From assembly GCA_002422545.1 (NCBI GenBank), contig DIWF01000028.1, positions 186,001 to 250,000 of the forward strand: a stretch of DNA of 64,000 nt. Direction: 5' to 3'. Each line of letters starts with the position of its first letter. The first letter of the stretch is position 1. This document shows positions 8,304 to 16,800 of this stretch, one piece after another. The notes under the pieces were generated by a model that had not been told where the DNA came from, made no database searches, and worked only from the letters and a program-made list of their open reading frames with translations. This DNA comes from Firmicutes bacterium UBA6113 (GTDB lineage: Bacteria; Bacillota; Clostridia; Tissierellales; Sedimentibacteraceae). Both the position numbers and the translations under genes were made by a program.

Positions 8304-8918
8304 TTAAAATGGTGATAACTCCAATATTTTTTTCTCATAAAAAAGTGTTTCTTCCTGAAGAATATCGGCTTTCTTTTTATATTCAAGAACAAAATCCTTA
8401 TCGTTGATTGTTTCAAGGTTTATTCTTACATTTAAAAGTGCTGAGAGAACCGCTGTTCTTGCAAGCATTGCAGCCACAAGGCCATCAGTAACGGCATTTG
8501 AATTGCCTCTTGCAACAACGGCTTCAGCCAGGGGAAGGATTTCAAAAGATGTTTCAGCAACCTGAAGAGGAACAGCTGCTGCTATTTTTGCGCTTTCTTC
8601 TATTGCTTTGTTTCTAAGATATCTTTGTTCATCGTCTTCCTTTGGCATCTTGTATGCTTCCATAACTTTGTTGTATGCATAGCTGTCTCTTTCAATGTCA
8701 TCAAGAAGCATATTTCTCAAGGACATTGCCTTGCTTTTTATTTCATTCATTTCAGATTCAGCTTCAATGTATTTTTTCTTGCCCGTTGTCAAGTTGGCAA
8801 CCATTTCTGCAAGAGATGCGCTCAATGCTCCGCAAAGGGCTGCAATGCTTCCTCCCCCAGGAACAGGAGAATTAGAAGCTACAACTTCTGCAAATTCATT
8901 TATAGATTTATTTTTCAT
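8304..8918 (-). CDS. fchA: Formimidoyltetrahydrofolate cyclodeaminase
   Basis: A 204-residue protein of the FTCD C-terminal/FchA family. It converts 5-formimino-tetrahydrofolate to 5,10-methenyl-tetrahydrofolate and ammonia. Visible motifs are the glycine-rich segment SNSPVPGGGSIAALCGALSA (about 15-34), the helical core, and GNSNAVTDGLVAAMLARTA (about 138-156). In mammals this domain is fused to the formiminotransferase; here the two are separate genes in one operon. The start overlaps the hutI end by 11 bases. It consumes the formimino-THF made by FtcD, feeding the one-carbon pool. Confidence 0.93.
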   Translation of the reverse strand: MKNKSINEFAEVVASNSPVPGGGSIAALCGALSASLAEMVANLTTGKKKYIEAESEMNEIKSKAMSLRNMLLDDIERDSYAYNKVMEAYKMPKEDDEQRYLRNKAIEESAKIAAAVPLQVAETSFEILPLAEAVVARGNSNAVTDGLVAAMLARTAVLSALLNVRINLETINDKDFVLEYKKKADILQEETLFYEKKILELSPF

Positions 8919-10167
8919 ATGGGTTCCCCTTTACAATTTCTCCGTTTTTAATAACTGTTTCAACTATGTTTACTGCTGCATGATATGGAAGAAAATGAAT
9001 CGAAGGATACTCAAGAATTATTATGTCTGCCTTCTTTCCTTTTTCAATGCTTCCTATTGTATCAGCTCTGCCCACTGCTTTAGCAGCGTTTATTGTGAGA
9101 GCCGTAATTATTTCTTCAATTGACAATTTCATGTGAATTGCTGCCAGCGCTATTACAAGAGGTATTGAATTTGTGAAGCAGCTCCCCGGATTAAAATCCG
9201 TAGCCAGTGCCACAGCACAGCCTTCGTCTATCATCATTCTGCCCCTTGCATATTCTTCCTTGAGACAAAATGCAGTTGCAGGCAGAAGAGTGGCAATTGT
9301 TTCAGACTTAGAAAGCAACTTGATTCCTTCGTCTGAAGACTGTAGCAAATGGTCTGCAGAAACACAGCCAAGTTCAACTGCAAGTTCTGTTCCTCCAAGC
9401 TGAACCATTTCATCGGCATGAATTTTAAGTTTTAATCCTGCTTTTTTGGCTGCAGACAAGAACTTTCTTGACTGTTCCACTGTGAACACATTTTTTTCGC
9501 AGAAAATGTCAGCAAATTCCGCCAATTGTTTTTCAGCAACAACTTTGAGAACTTGGTTTATCATGAAATCAATGAAGTCATCTTCTTTCCCTTTATATTC
9601 AGGAAGCACGCTGTGAGGTCCTAAGAATGTAGAGACCAAGTCCACCGGATGAATTTCATCAAGTTTTTTCATTGCTTCAAGCTGCCTTATTTCTGTCTCC
9701 AAGTCAAGGCCGTATCCGCTTTTTCCTTCTATGGTTGTAACACCCATATCCAAGACTTTATCAAGCCTTTTTTTGCCGGTATGGACAAATTCTTCTAATG
9801 TTGTGCTCCTTGTGGCTCTAACGGAACTGGTTATTCCACCGCCTCTTTCCATGATGGACATGTAGTTGTCCCCTCTTAATCTCCATGAAAATTCGTCAGC
9901 CCTGTATCCTCCGAAAATCAAATGAGTGTGAGAATCAATAAATCCCGGCAAGACTGCCTTACCCGCAGCATCTATTACTGTATATTCGTTTTCATCATAT
10001 TTTGAAAGAATTTCATCTGAAGTACCAACTTCAGCAATTAATCCATCTTCTATTACAACAGCACCATTTCTGATCATTCCAATATCAGACATATCCTTGC
10101 CGTGCTTAGGAGCATTTCCGCTGCATGTGACAAGTTCTGAAGCGTTTTTTATAATAAGTCTTTTCAT
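8908..10167 (-). CDS. hutI: Imidazolonepropionase
   Basis: An amidohydrolase of 419 residues that opens 4-imidazolone-5-propionate to N-formimino-L-glutamate, the third step of histidine breakdown. It begins with a short beta-sandwich and the metal-binding DSHTHLIFGG; HADE follows in the second half, and ATDFNPGSCFT supplies the catalytic aspartate near the C-terminus. I take the ATG at 10165-10167, preceded by AAAGGAG; a longer frame to 10263 would run back over the operon hairpin and into ftcD. HutI, FtcD and FchA together produce glutamate and methenyl-THF. Confidence 0.96.
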   Translation of the reverse strand: MKRLIIKNASELVTCSGNAPKHGKDMSDIGMIRNGAVVIEDGLIAEVGTSDEILSKYDENEYTVIDAAGKAVLPGFIDSHTHLIFGGYRADEFSWRLRGDNYMSIMERGGGITSSVRATRSTTLEEFVHTGKKRLDKVLDMGVTTIEGKSGYGLDLETEIRQLEAMKKLDEIHPVDLVSTFLGPHSVLPEYKGKEDDFIDFMINQVLKVVAEKQLAEFADIFCEKNVFTVEQSRKFLSAAKKAGLKLKIHADEMVQLGGTELAVELGCVSADHLLQSSDEGIKLLSKSETIATLLPATAFCLKEEYARGRMMIDEGCAVALATDFNPGSCFTNSIPLVIALAAIHMKLSIEEIITALTINAAKAVGRADTIGSIEKGKKADIIILEYPSIHFLPYHAAVNIVETVIKNGEIVKGNPYEK

Positions 10168-10183
10168 GTTTCTCCTTTCGTAT

Positions 10184-10212
10184 ATTACCCTCCGCAAAAT
10201 GCGGAGGGTAAT
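10184..10212 (-). promoter_or_regulatory. Intercistronic hairpin between ftcD and hutI
   Basis: A perfect 13-bp stem, ATTACCCTCCGCA (10184-10196) with its complement (10200-10212) and a 3-base loop, lies in the 49-base gap between ftcD and hutI. The T-rich side is on the plus strand; in the operon's direction there is no U-tract. It is therefore more likely an RNA-stability or processing element than a terminator. Confidence 0.6.
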
Positions 10213-10216
10213 TTTC

Positions 10217-11110
10217 TTACTGCAGTCTTGTTTCAAGCACCTGGTCAGATGAAAAATTCTCAAGTCTTAAATAATAATCAGCAGTATCAACCAGTGCCTG
10301 CATTGGAACAAGTCCTACTATTTCGCTTCCTACAATGTTTACTCCGTATCTTGCAGCTTCCATTTTGATTGTCTCGAAAACTCTGTAAATGGATGTCTTT
10401 GTGTAGTCAGTCAGGTTCATGGATACCTGCACTATGCCCCTGTCTTCAAGTTCTATTCCAAGTGCCTTCACATATCTGAATCCTCCGCTTAGGTGTCTTA
10501 CCTGTTTAGCAATTTTGCTTGCAATTTCCAAATTGTTGGTTGAGAGATTCACATTGTATGCAACAAGAGGCATTCTTGCTCCTATAACAGTTGCTCCTGC
10601 TGTAGGGTGTATTGTTTCAGGACCAAAGTCAGGCTTCCACATGTCATCCTTCATTTTTTCTGCCATGCCTTCAAACTGACCTTTTCTTATGTTTGCAAGA
10701 TTTTCTCTGTGAGGAGCCGTTGCTGATTTCTCATAAAGGAAAAACGGCAGTCCGTACTTTTCAGAAGCTTCCTTTGCAACACTTTTTGCAAGAGCATCTG
10801 CTTCTTCAACTGTCGCATTTTTTATAGGTATAAATGGAATTACATCAACTGCTCCCATGCGTGGATGCTGTCCTTCATGATGATTCAGGTCAATAAGCTC
10901 AACTGCCCTTCCTATAGCTTCAATTATTGCAGCACCAAGTTCTTCCGGTTCACCAACAATTGTTACAACTGTTCTGTTGTGGTCCTCGTCGCTGGAATAA
11001 TCAAGAAGCTTAATATTTTTCTTTCCTCTGAATACATCAAGTATTTTTTCTAATTTCTGTAAATCTCTTCCTTCGCTGAAATTTGGAACGCATTCTATTA
11101 TTTTGTTCAT
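10217..11110 (-). CDS. ftcD: Glutamate formimidoyltransferase
   Basis: A 297-residue formiminotransferase that moves the formimino group from N-formimino-L-glutamate to tetrahydrofolate, releasing glutamate. It matches the N-terminal half of mammalian FTCD: IIECVPNFSEGRD at the start, DYSSDEDHNRTVVTIVG (about 37-53), HHEGQHPRMGAVDVIPFIP (about 77-95, containing the catalytic histidine region), then the second subdomain from about 180. Folate-linked formimino transfer is typical of anaerobic histidine fermenters, in contrast to the Bacillus HutG route. It follows hutU by 12 bases. Confidence 0.96.
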   Translation of the reverse strand: MNKIIECVPNFSEGRDLQKLEKILDVFRGKKNIKLLDYSSDEDHNRTVVTIVGEPEELGAAIIEAIGRAVELIDLNHHEGQHPRMGAVDVIPFIPIKNATVEEADALAKSVAKEASEKYGLPFFLYEKSATAPHRENLANIRKGQFEGMAEKMKDDMWKPDFGPETIHPTAGATVIGARMPLVAYNVNLSTNNLEIASKIAKQVRHLSGGFRYVKALGIELEDRGIVQVSMNLTDYTKTSIYRVFETIKMEAARYGVNIVGSEIVGLVPMQALVDTADYYLRLENFSSDQVLETRLQ

Positions 11111-11122
11111 GATTTTCTCCTG

Positions 11123-13147
11123 TTATTTTTTATATTCTGTAAATGTTCTGTCAATAAGTTCATCGCTTGCAACATAAGGAATTGTAATGTGATCCTCTCC
11201 TGCAAACTGCTTGTTGTATTCCATTGTTGTTTCGATGGAATGTTCATTTCTTGCCCATGACCTTCTTGAAACTCCAACCATTGTATCCCAAGGAATTGAT
11301 TTAAAAAGAATTTCATCAACTCTTCTGCTTCCGTCAAGAACCATTCCAAATCCTCCGTTTATGGACTTGCTTATTCCAACTCCGCCGCCGTTGTGAAGGG
11401 CAACAAGGCTCATTCCTCTTGCTGCATTTCCAGCAAAACAGTGTACTGCCATATCTGCTGTTACATTGCTTCCATCATATATGTTTGATGTTTCTCTGAA
11501 AGGTGAATCTGTTCCGCCTGTATCATGGTGGTCTCTTCCTATCATAACAGGACCTATTTCGCCGTTTCTTACCATTTCATTGAATTTAAGAGCAATGTCT
11601 CTTCTGCCCAGGGCATCCTGGTAAAGAATTCTGGCTTGTGTTCCAACAACAAGCTTGTTTTTTTCAGCATCACGTATCCAGATGTAGTTGTCTCTGTCCT
11701 GTCCTCTTCTATCAGGATTGATGCAGGACATGGCAGCATGATCGGTCTTCTTTAAGTCTTCCGGATTTCCGCTTAAGCAAACCCATCTGAAAGGTCCATA
11801 GCCGTAATCAAACAGCATTGGTCCCATTATGTCTTCCACATAGGACGGGAATATGAATCCTTCGCTGGTATCAGTTCCGTTTTTAGCAATTTCTTTCACT
11901 CCCGCATCAAAAACAGCTTTCATGAATGCATTGCCGTAATCGAAGAAGTAAGTTCCTCTTTCAACCAATGTTTTTACGGCCTTGAAATGTTCTGCCAGAG
12001 ATTTGTTTACAAGTTCAGCAAACTTTTCCCTGTCAGCCTTTAACAGCTCGGTTCTTTGCTCAAAAGTGAGTCCCTTAGGACAGTATCCTCCGTCATATGG
12101 AACATGGCATGATGTCTGGTCTGACAAAAGGTCCACGTGAATGTTTTTATCAACTGCATATTCAAGGAGATCAACTATGTTTCCGTGATATGCAATAGAA
12201 ATTGTCTGTTTTTTGTCCAAATATTCCTGAGCCTTTTTAAAAGCTACTTCAAGGCTGTCCGTTGATATAGCAACCCATCCCTGGTTCAGTCTTGTTTCAA
12301 TTCTTGAATAATCAACTTCAGCAATGATTCCAACACCGTTGGCAATTTCAACAGCTTTTGGCTGAGCACCGCTCATTCCACCAAGACCTGAAGTGATAAA
12401 AAGATGTCCTGCAAGGTCCTGGTCAGCAGGTATTCCAAGTTCCTTTCTGCCTGCATTGATGAGAGTGTTAAATGTTCCATGAACTATTCCCTGAGGTCCT
12501 ATATACATCCATCCCCCTGCTGTCATCTGGCCGTAGCTTGAAACACCCATGGCTGTAGCTTTTGCCCAGTCGTGAGGATTGTCAAACATGCCTATCATAA
12601 GACCGTTTGAAACCAGCACTCTCGGGCTAGTTTTGTGAGACTTGAAAAGTCCCAGAGGATGACCTGACATAACAGCAAGAGTTTGTTCATCAGTAAGCTG
12701 TTCAAGATATTTTTTCAAAAGCTGGTACTGCATCCAGTTCTGGCAAACCTGGCCTGTTTCACCGTAAGTTACAAGTTCATAAGGGTACAGTGCAACCTCA
12801 TGGTCAAGGTTGTTGTCGATCATAACTTGAAAAGCTTTGCCTTCAACGCAGTTTCCTTTGTATTCATCAATTGGCTTTCCATAAATTCTTTCCTTTGGCA
12901 TGAAACGGTAGCCATAAATTCTGCCTCTTGTCATGAGCTCTTCAAGTAATTCAGGAGCAAGTTTTTCATGAAGACTTTCAGGAACGTACCTGAGAGCATT
13001 CTTTAGAGCAAGCTTTATTTCTCTTTCATTTAAAGTAAGCTCCCTCTTGGGTGCTCTTCTCACATTTTCTTTAAACACTGGGTATTCCGGAAGAACCTCG
13101 TCTAATTTAATTGTCATAGCATTTGATATGTCTAAATTATTAATCAT
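11123..13147 (-). CDS. hutU: Urocanate hydratase
   Basis: The NAD-dependent second enzyme of histidine breakdown, converting urocanate to imidazolonepropionate. Family motifs include SSYGQMTAGGWMYIGPQGIVHGT, TSGLGGMSGAQPKA (NAD-binding region), LLSDQTSCHVPYDGGYCP, GYGPFRWVCLSG and GRDHHDTGGTDSPFRET. I place the start at the ATG at 13145-13147 with GGAGG nine bases upstream (674 residues). At that length it belongs to the longer UrocH form rather than the roughly 555-residue Bacillus/Pseudomonas form. It is the first gene of the leftward hut operon. No NAG-repeat HutP target was found in its own leader. Confidence 0.96.
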   Translation of the reverse strand: MINNLDISNAMTIKLDEVLPEYPVFKENVRRAPKRELTLNEREIKLALKNALRYVPESLHEKLAPELLEELMTRGRIYGYRFMPKERIYGKPIDEYKGNCVEGKAFQVMIDNNLDHEVALYPYELVTYGETGQVCQNWMQYQLLKKYLEQLTDEQTLAVMSGHPLGLFKSHKTSPRVLVSNGLMIGMFDNPHDWAKATAMGVSSYGQMTAGGWMYIGPQGIVHGTFNTLINAGRKELGIPADQDLAGHLFITSGLGGMSGAQPKAVEIANGVGIIAEVDYSRIETRLNQGWVAISTDSLEVAFKKAQEYLDKKQTISIAYHGNIVDLLEYAVDKNIHVDLLSDQTSCHVPYDGGYCPKGLTFEQRTELLKADREKFAELVNKSLAEHFKAVKTLVERGTYFFDYGNAFMKAVFDAGVKEIAKNGTDTSEGFIFPSYVEDIMGPMLFDYGYGPFRWVCLSGNPEDLKKTDHAAMSCINPDRRGQDRDNYIWIRDAEKNKLVVGTQARILYQDALGRRDIALKFNEMVRNGEIGPVMIGRDHHDTGGTDSPFRETSNIYDGSNVTADMAVHCFAGNAARGMSLVALHNGGGVGISKSINGGFGMVLDGSRRVDEILFKSIPWDTMVGVSRRSWARNEHSIETTMEYNKQFAGEDHITIPYVASDELIDRTFTEYKK

Positions 13148-13252
13148 CTTAATACCTCCATTATTATTAATACCATTATACAAGACCGCCGTCGATAAAT
13201 CGTCTATACATTTAAGATTTCTTAAAGCTTTTTTTATTATAATGAATTTACA

Positions 13253-13341
13253 GTTAGTAAGAGAAATCTTATTAACCTCTCTCCCCCTTGTTTTTTTATA
13301 AATAATTTATTAGGTCTTGCACGAGCAAGGCCTAATTTTTT
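13253..13341 (+). ncRNA. Candidate small RNA or attenuated leader with two hairpins
   Basis: Hairpin 1 pairs GTTAGTAAGA (13253-13262) with TCTTATTAAC (13267-13276) around a GAAA tetraloop. Hairpin 2 pairs TTAGGTCTTGC (13310-13320) with GCAAGGCCTAA (13325-13335) and is followed by six T (13336-13341). Each stem has one G-U wobble that pairs only in plus-strand RNA and becomes a C/A mismatch on the other strand. A TATAAT at 13238-13243 could be the -10, though no good -35 is visible. The BTAD gene seems to have its own promoter downstream, so the terminator probably ends a separate short transcript. Function unknown. Confidence 0.35.
13310..13341 (+). terminator. Rightward intrinsic terminator in the hutU/BTAD divergent gap
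   Basis: An 11-bp stem with ACGA loop and a T6 tract, orientated rightward although no annotated plus-strand gene precedes it. It is either the 3' end of a small RNA or an attenuator before the BTAD regulator. Confidence 0.6.
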
Positions 13342-13376
13342 GCCAATTTTAACCCCTAAACCCATTATGCTTAAAA

Positions 13377-13406
13377 TTGTTGATTTTATAGATAATATGC
13401 TATATT
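13377..13406 (+). promoter_or_regulatory. Possible promoter for the BTAD regulator
   Basis: TTGTTG (13377-13382) and TATATT (13401-13406) with an 18-base spacer, ending about 28 bases before the ATG. It is weak but well placed, downstream of the terminator at 13310. Confidence 0.35.
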
Positions 13407-13434
13407 ATTGAAATATAAACTTCAGGAGATATCC

Positions 13435-15126
13435 ATGGATATTATTTCAGTAAAAATGCTTGGTAACCCCACAGTCATGTACAACTATAATAAGGTGACT
13501 TTTCCTTACAAAAAGGCAGAAGCCTTGTTTTATTATGTCTGTGTCAACAAGCATGTGAGAAGAGAAGAAGCAATCAACATATTCTGGGCTGACACGGACG
13601 AAGCTACCGGACGCAAGAATTTAAGAGATGCACTCTATAAAATAAAATTAAGCACCTGCGACACAATTTTTTCACCTTCAAAGACATATATTGAATTTTC
13701 CGATAATGTTAAGCCTGAAATTGACCTAGACAATTTTGATGTTTCCAATGCCAGAAATTTGTACAGTGGAGATTTTCTATTGAATTTCTCAGTAAAAAAC
13801 TGTTATGATTTTGAAAACTGGATGATTGAAAAAAGAAATTTCTACAAAGACATATACATACAATCCATATTTGAAAAGGTCAACGAGCTTGTATCCATAG
13901 GCGATTATGTGGGCATACAGAAATACTCGGACATATTGATCCAAAATGACCCCTACAATGAAAAAACATTGAGATATCTCATGAAAATTTTTGCTCTCTC
14001 TGAGGATTACAATACCTCAGTTAAACTTTATTATGATATGTGTTCTGTTCTGAAGCATGACCTGGGGGTAGAACCGGAACAAAAAACAAAGAAAATGTAC
14101 AAAGAAATACTGGAGCTAAAAAACACATTCAATCAGGATCAACCAAAAAACAACTGCGATGAGCTGAAAATAAAAGTTGAAAATTTAACCGGCTACTACA
14201 CCATGTATCATGAAACATACCCTGTACTTGCTTCTGAGTTAGCCCCAAAAGACGACTTTTCAGTAAATGATGTTGAAAATGAACTTTCAAACATAGAAAA
14301 GGACCTGAAAAACATCGATAACCTGGACACCGAATACATAAAAATCAAGATGGAAGCATCATATCTGACCGGAAGATATTATATTTCCAAAGGAAACTAC
14401 AATAATGGAATCGAAAAAATTAACATAAGCATAAAGCTTGCCGACAAACTCGATAACTTCATTTACTTGCTTAACAATTACAAGCAGATGATTTACTACG
14501 GCATTCAGGTAGATAACAATGAAATAATGAAGGAATACATAGACAGGAGCATGAACCTTCTTGAAAAAAGAGATATCATCGAGGAAAGAGGAATAATTCT
14601 AAGGCTGAAAGGTTTATACTTCATAAAGACTGAAAACTACAAGGAAGCAGCAAGCAACTTGACTGAATCCATCAATATCTTTTCAAGCCTTAACATGTTT
14701 AACAAAAAATACAGTGTAAATATTTCCGCCTGCTACAACTACCTGGGTCAGATGAATAAGGATCTTGGAAACTTTAAAGAAGCATTTGATTTTTTCATGA
14801 AAGCAATAAACATATGTAATGAAAATTCTGTATTGAAGGGCCTTGAAATATTTTATTCAAATGCAGGTCAGACATTGTACCACATGGGGAAATATGATGA
14901 AGCCAAAAACCATATCAGCACATCACTGGAATATTTTGAACGCTTCAATTCTATTTGGGGCAGAGACTTTGCTGAATGCTATGCAGCTCTAATTGAAATA
15001 AAAAATGAAAATTTAAAGGGAGCACATCTTCACATTAAAAATGCAGAAGAATATGCAAATAAACTAAACAATCCAAAATCCATAGCATTATCATCAGAAA
15101 TAAAAAAAATACTGGAAGAAAAATAA
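13435..15126 (+). CDS. BTAD/SARP-like transcriptional regulator with TPR repeats
   Basis: A 563-residue protein. Residues about 1-100 form an OmpR-like winged-helix DNA-binding region (YKKAEALFYYVCVNKHVRREEAINIFW, then RKNLRDALYKIK). Residues about 100-235 form a bacterial transcriptional activation (BTAD) helical domain (SGDFLLNF, DPYNEKTLRYLMKIFA, LGVEPEQKT). From about 260 to the end are tetratricopeptide-type helices (for example NISACYNYLGQMNKDLGNFKEAFDFF, given here only as the approximate region 430-455). Such proteins activate neighbouring operons. No ATPase domain is present. The start at ATG 13435 has CAGGAG upstream. The divergent hut operon is the obvious candidate target, but this is inference. 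Confidence 0.85.
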   Translation: MDIISVKMLGNPTVMYNYNKVTFPYKKAEALFYYVCVNKHVRREEAINIFWADTDEATGRKNLRDALYKIKLSTCDTIFSPSKTYIEFSDNVKPEIDLDNFDVSNARNLYSGDFLLNFSVKNCYDFENWMIEKRNFYKDIYIQSIFEKVNELVSIGDYVGIQKYSDILIQNDPYNEKTLRYLMKIFALSEDYNTSVKLYYDMCSVLKHDLGVEPEQKTKKMYKEILELKNTFNQDQPKNNCDELKIKVENLTGYYTMYHETYPVLASELAPKDDFSVNDVENELSNIEKDLKNIDNLDTEYIKIKMEASYLTGRYYISKGNYNNGIEKINISIKLADKLDNFIYLLNNYKQMIYYGIQVDNNEIMKEYIDRSMNLLEKRDIIEERGIILRLKGLYFIKTENYKEAASNLTESINIFSSLNMFNKKYSVNISACYNYLGQMNKDLGNFKEAFDFFMKAINICNENSVLKGLEIFYSNAGQTLYHMGKYDEAKNHISTSLEYFERFNSIWGRDFAECYAALIEIKNENLKGAHLHIKNAEEYANKLNNPKSIALSSEIKKILEEK

Positions 15127-15156
15127 TCCGCCTTCAAAAGGCGGATTTTTATTTTT
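15126..15156 (+). terminator. Intrinsic terminator after the BTAD regulator
   Basis: ATCCGCCT (15126-15133) pairs with AGGCGGAT (15139-15146), followed by a T-rich tail to 15156. Confidence 0.85.
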
Positions 15157-15418
15157 CGTTGACCCAGTATTGTCCTCCGTCTGGAGTGCGAATCAATAAA
15201 TTATAATCAACAAGAAGTCTTCTTAAAATGAAATAATCATTGAAAGTGTGATTTTCATTTATTATGTGGTTTACTTCTTTCTCTGAATATTTCTTTCCTT
15301 TTTCGAATTTTCCTGCAAGATATGTTAACACAGGAATTTTTGTCCTGTTTGGTGAAGGAATCACTTTTATTTTTCCTTCATCATTTAAAAATGGCAATAT
15401 ATTTGTGCTTTTTTGCAT
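15149..15418 (-). CDS. DUF2087 domain protein
   Basis: An 89-residue protein that is almost entirely a DUF2087 domain: FLNDEGKIKVIPSPNRTKI, then FEKGKKYSEKEVNHIINENH, then YFILRRLLVDYNLLIRTPDG and a final YW. In other genomes this domain often forms the C-terminal part of small winged-helix regulators, and its YxExEVN and RRxLVD motifs suggest nucleic-acid binding, but the role is unproven. Its ATG overlaps the stop of the upstream flavoprotein remnant by one base (TAATG), so translation may have been coupled to that broken gene. Confidence 0.8.
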   Translation of the reverse strand: MQKSTNILPFLNDEGKIKVIPSPNRTKIPVLTYLAGKFEKGKKYSEKEVNHIINENHTFNDYFILRRLLVDYNLLIRTPDGGQYWVNEK

Positions 15419-15944
15419 TAAAAACCTCTCCTCTCCAATAATCCCTTAACTTCAGGTGACAGTTTCATATGTGCTGCTGTTTCATACCCTGCTTTTTCAA
15501 GAAGTTTAAAATACTCTTGTTTTTCACTTTTGAATAAATCCGAATTTTCATTTAAGCCTCTGCTCTTTGTGCAATATATTTCTCCTGATAATTCCATGTG
15601 AACTTTTTCTGCAACCTTGTTAATCCAAATGGATGTAATGTCAAATTCTTTAGTATCATCTAAACCGCAGCTTGATATCATCATGAGCTTAGGGATTTTT
15701 ACCTGTCTTGAATTATCAACAGGAACATCATAATCTCAAACATATCATCTTTAATAACGCATTGTGCAGGTCCTTTTGTCCAGCATATGTGGCATCCCCT
15801 GCAATGATTAATATTTTTTTCTGATAGTTGAATGTTGACGGTTTTTGCTCCTGCATCACCGGCTCCCTTTAAAAACTTTTCAATAATTACATTTGTATTT
15901 CCATTTAAACCCCTAGGACTTCCATTTATAACTGTTACTTTCAT
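15418..15944 (-). pseudogene. Broken flavodoxin-fold NAD(P)H oxidoreductase (CX2CX2CX7C type)
   Basis: Two pieces of one NADPH-dependent FMN reductase-like protein in different frames. The N-terminal piece (15944 to 15699) has MKVTVINGSPRGLNGNT, the FMN phosphate loop, and CRGCHICWTKGPAQC, then shifts frame after DDMFEIM. The C-terminal piece continues in another frame from about 15719 (PVDNSRQVKIPKLMMISSCG) to 15418. The part normally between them, with the FMN-isoalloxazine loop (about 45-60 residues in relatives), is missing, so an internal deletion that also shifted the frame is likely. Start ATG 15944 has GAGGCGG upstream. An assembly error is possible. Confidence 0.75.
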
Positions 15945-16038
15945 AATTCCGCCTCTTTTCATTTACTAATTTACTAAATTACTAAACAAATAATAATATT
16001 TCTGCACACATTTGTCAATGCAATATTTTTCCAAAAAC

Positions 16039-16061
16039 AAAAAAACCGACTTGTCAGTCGG
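16039..16061 (-). terminator. Intrinsic terminator after the papain-like amidase gene
   Basis: CCGACT (16046-16051), TGTC loop, AGTCGG (16056-16061). On the minus strand a run of T follows (16045 down to 16039). Confidence 0.8.
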
Positions 16062-16069
16062 ATTTTTGA

Positions 16070-16639
16070 TTAAATTCTTGCGTATTTGTAAGACGGTGTT
16101 AATTCATTAACATGCTTCATATTTCTTAAATTTCCTCTGAATATAACTCTGCCATCAATATCAAGCAAGCTTTGCGGTCTCACAAGATTTCTCGGTATGT
16201 TTAAATCTGCTGCACCGCAGCTATTTAAAATATAATAAACAAATTCGGAACATAAGAAACGGTCGCTGTAACACGCTTCATTGTTTAATAAGCCGTCAAT
16301 CAGCCCCATGTAATTGTATTTATAAATACTGCTGTTCATTATAAATTCATTGAGAAGCTCCACGGCTTTGTTGTATTGTTGTCTTGAAACATCAAGTTCT
16401 ATAATAACTCCGTGGAGATTTTGGCACATTCCATATATTCCTTCATCGATATTTTCTTTAATGAAGCTGCCCACAAATGGATTGTAAACTTTTTTCCTTC
16501 CAAAACTGTACATTTGGTTGAGCTCTTCATCAAATGATATGGCAGCATGAGTGAACTCATCATTTGTTACAAACCCTATCATCCTGGAAAGAACAGTGCT
16601 TGTCCTTGTTAAAACTATATATAAGTGCATGGATTTCAT
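16070..16639 (-). CDS. YycO/YiiX-like permuted papain-fold amidase
   Basis: A 189-residue protein resembling the circularly permuted NlpC/P60-like families YiiX and YycO. The early part has NDEFTHAAISFDEELNQMYSFGR, where the histidine (about residue 31) would be catalytic, and the C-terminal half has RFLCSEFVYYILNSCG (about 127-142), where the cysteine lies in the typical CSxFV motif. These enzymes are thought to cut amide bonds in peptidoglycan, lipids or proteins; the substrate here is unknown. No signal peptide or membrane helix is seen, so it acts in the cytoplasm. Ribosome site GGAGGC lies before the start. It forms a single-gene unit with its own terminator. Confidence 0.75.
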   Translation of the reverse strand: MKSMHLYIVLTRTSTVLSRMIGFVTNDEFTHAAISFDEELNQMYSFGRKKVYNPFVGSFIKENIDEGIYGMCQNLHGVIIELDVSRQQYNKAVELLNEFIMNSSIYKYNYMGLIDGLLNNEACYSDRFLCSEFVYYILNSCGAADLNIPRNLVRPQSLLDIDGRVIFRGNLRNMKHVNELTPSYKYARI

Positions 16640-16800
16640 AATTGCCTCCGTATGTTAATATCCATATTATCATACAGACATCTTAATTCTGACTAAATTA
16701 TTTATTAAAACTTCATTAAATTTACATTCATTAATAGCTGCACAATAAAAAGCAGCATTAAGCTGTTTAGACTATTGACAAACCTAATTTTCCACAAATC

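Noticed and set aside
10184..10212. Terminator splitting the hut operon after ftcD
   Set aside because: The U-tract is on the wrong strand for the operon, so it was listed as an intercistronic hairpin instead.
13251..13262. CAG-T-TAG-T-AAG as a HutP site in the plus-strand hairpin
   Set aside because: The triplets are spaced by one base, not four.
13148..13300. Search for a HutP NAG array in the hutU leader
   Set aside because: Only scattered or paired NAG triplets were found, none with three or more at 7-base spacing.
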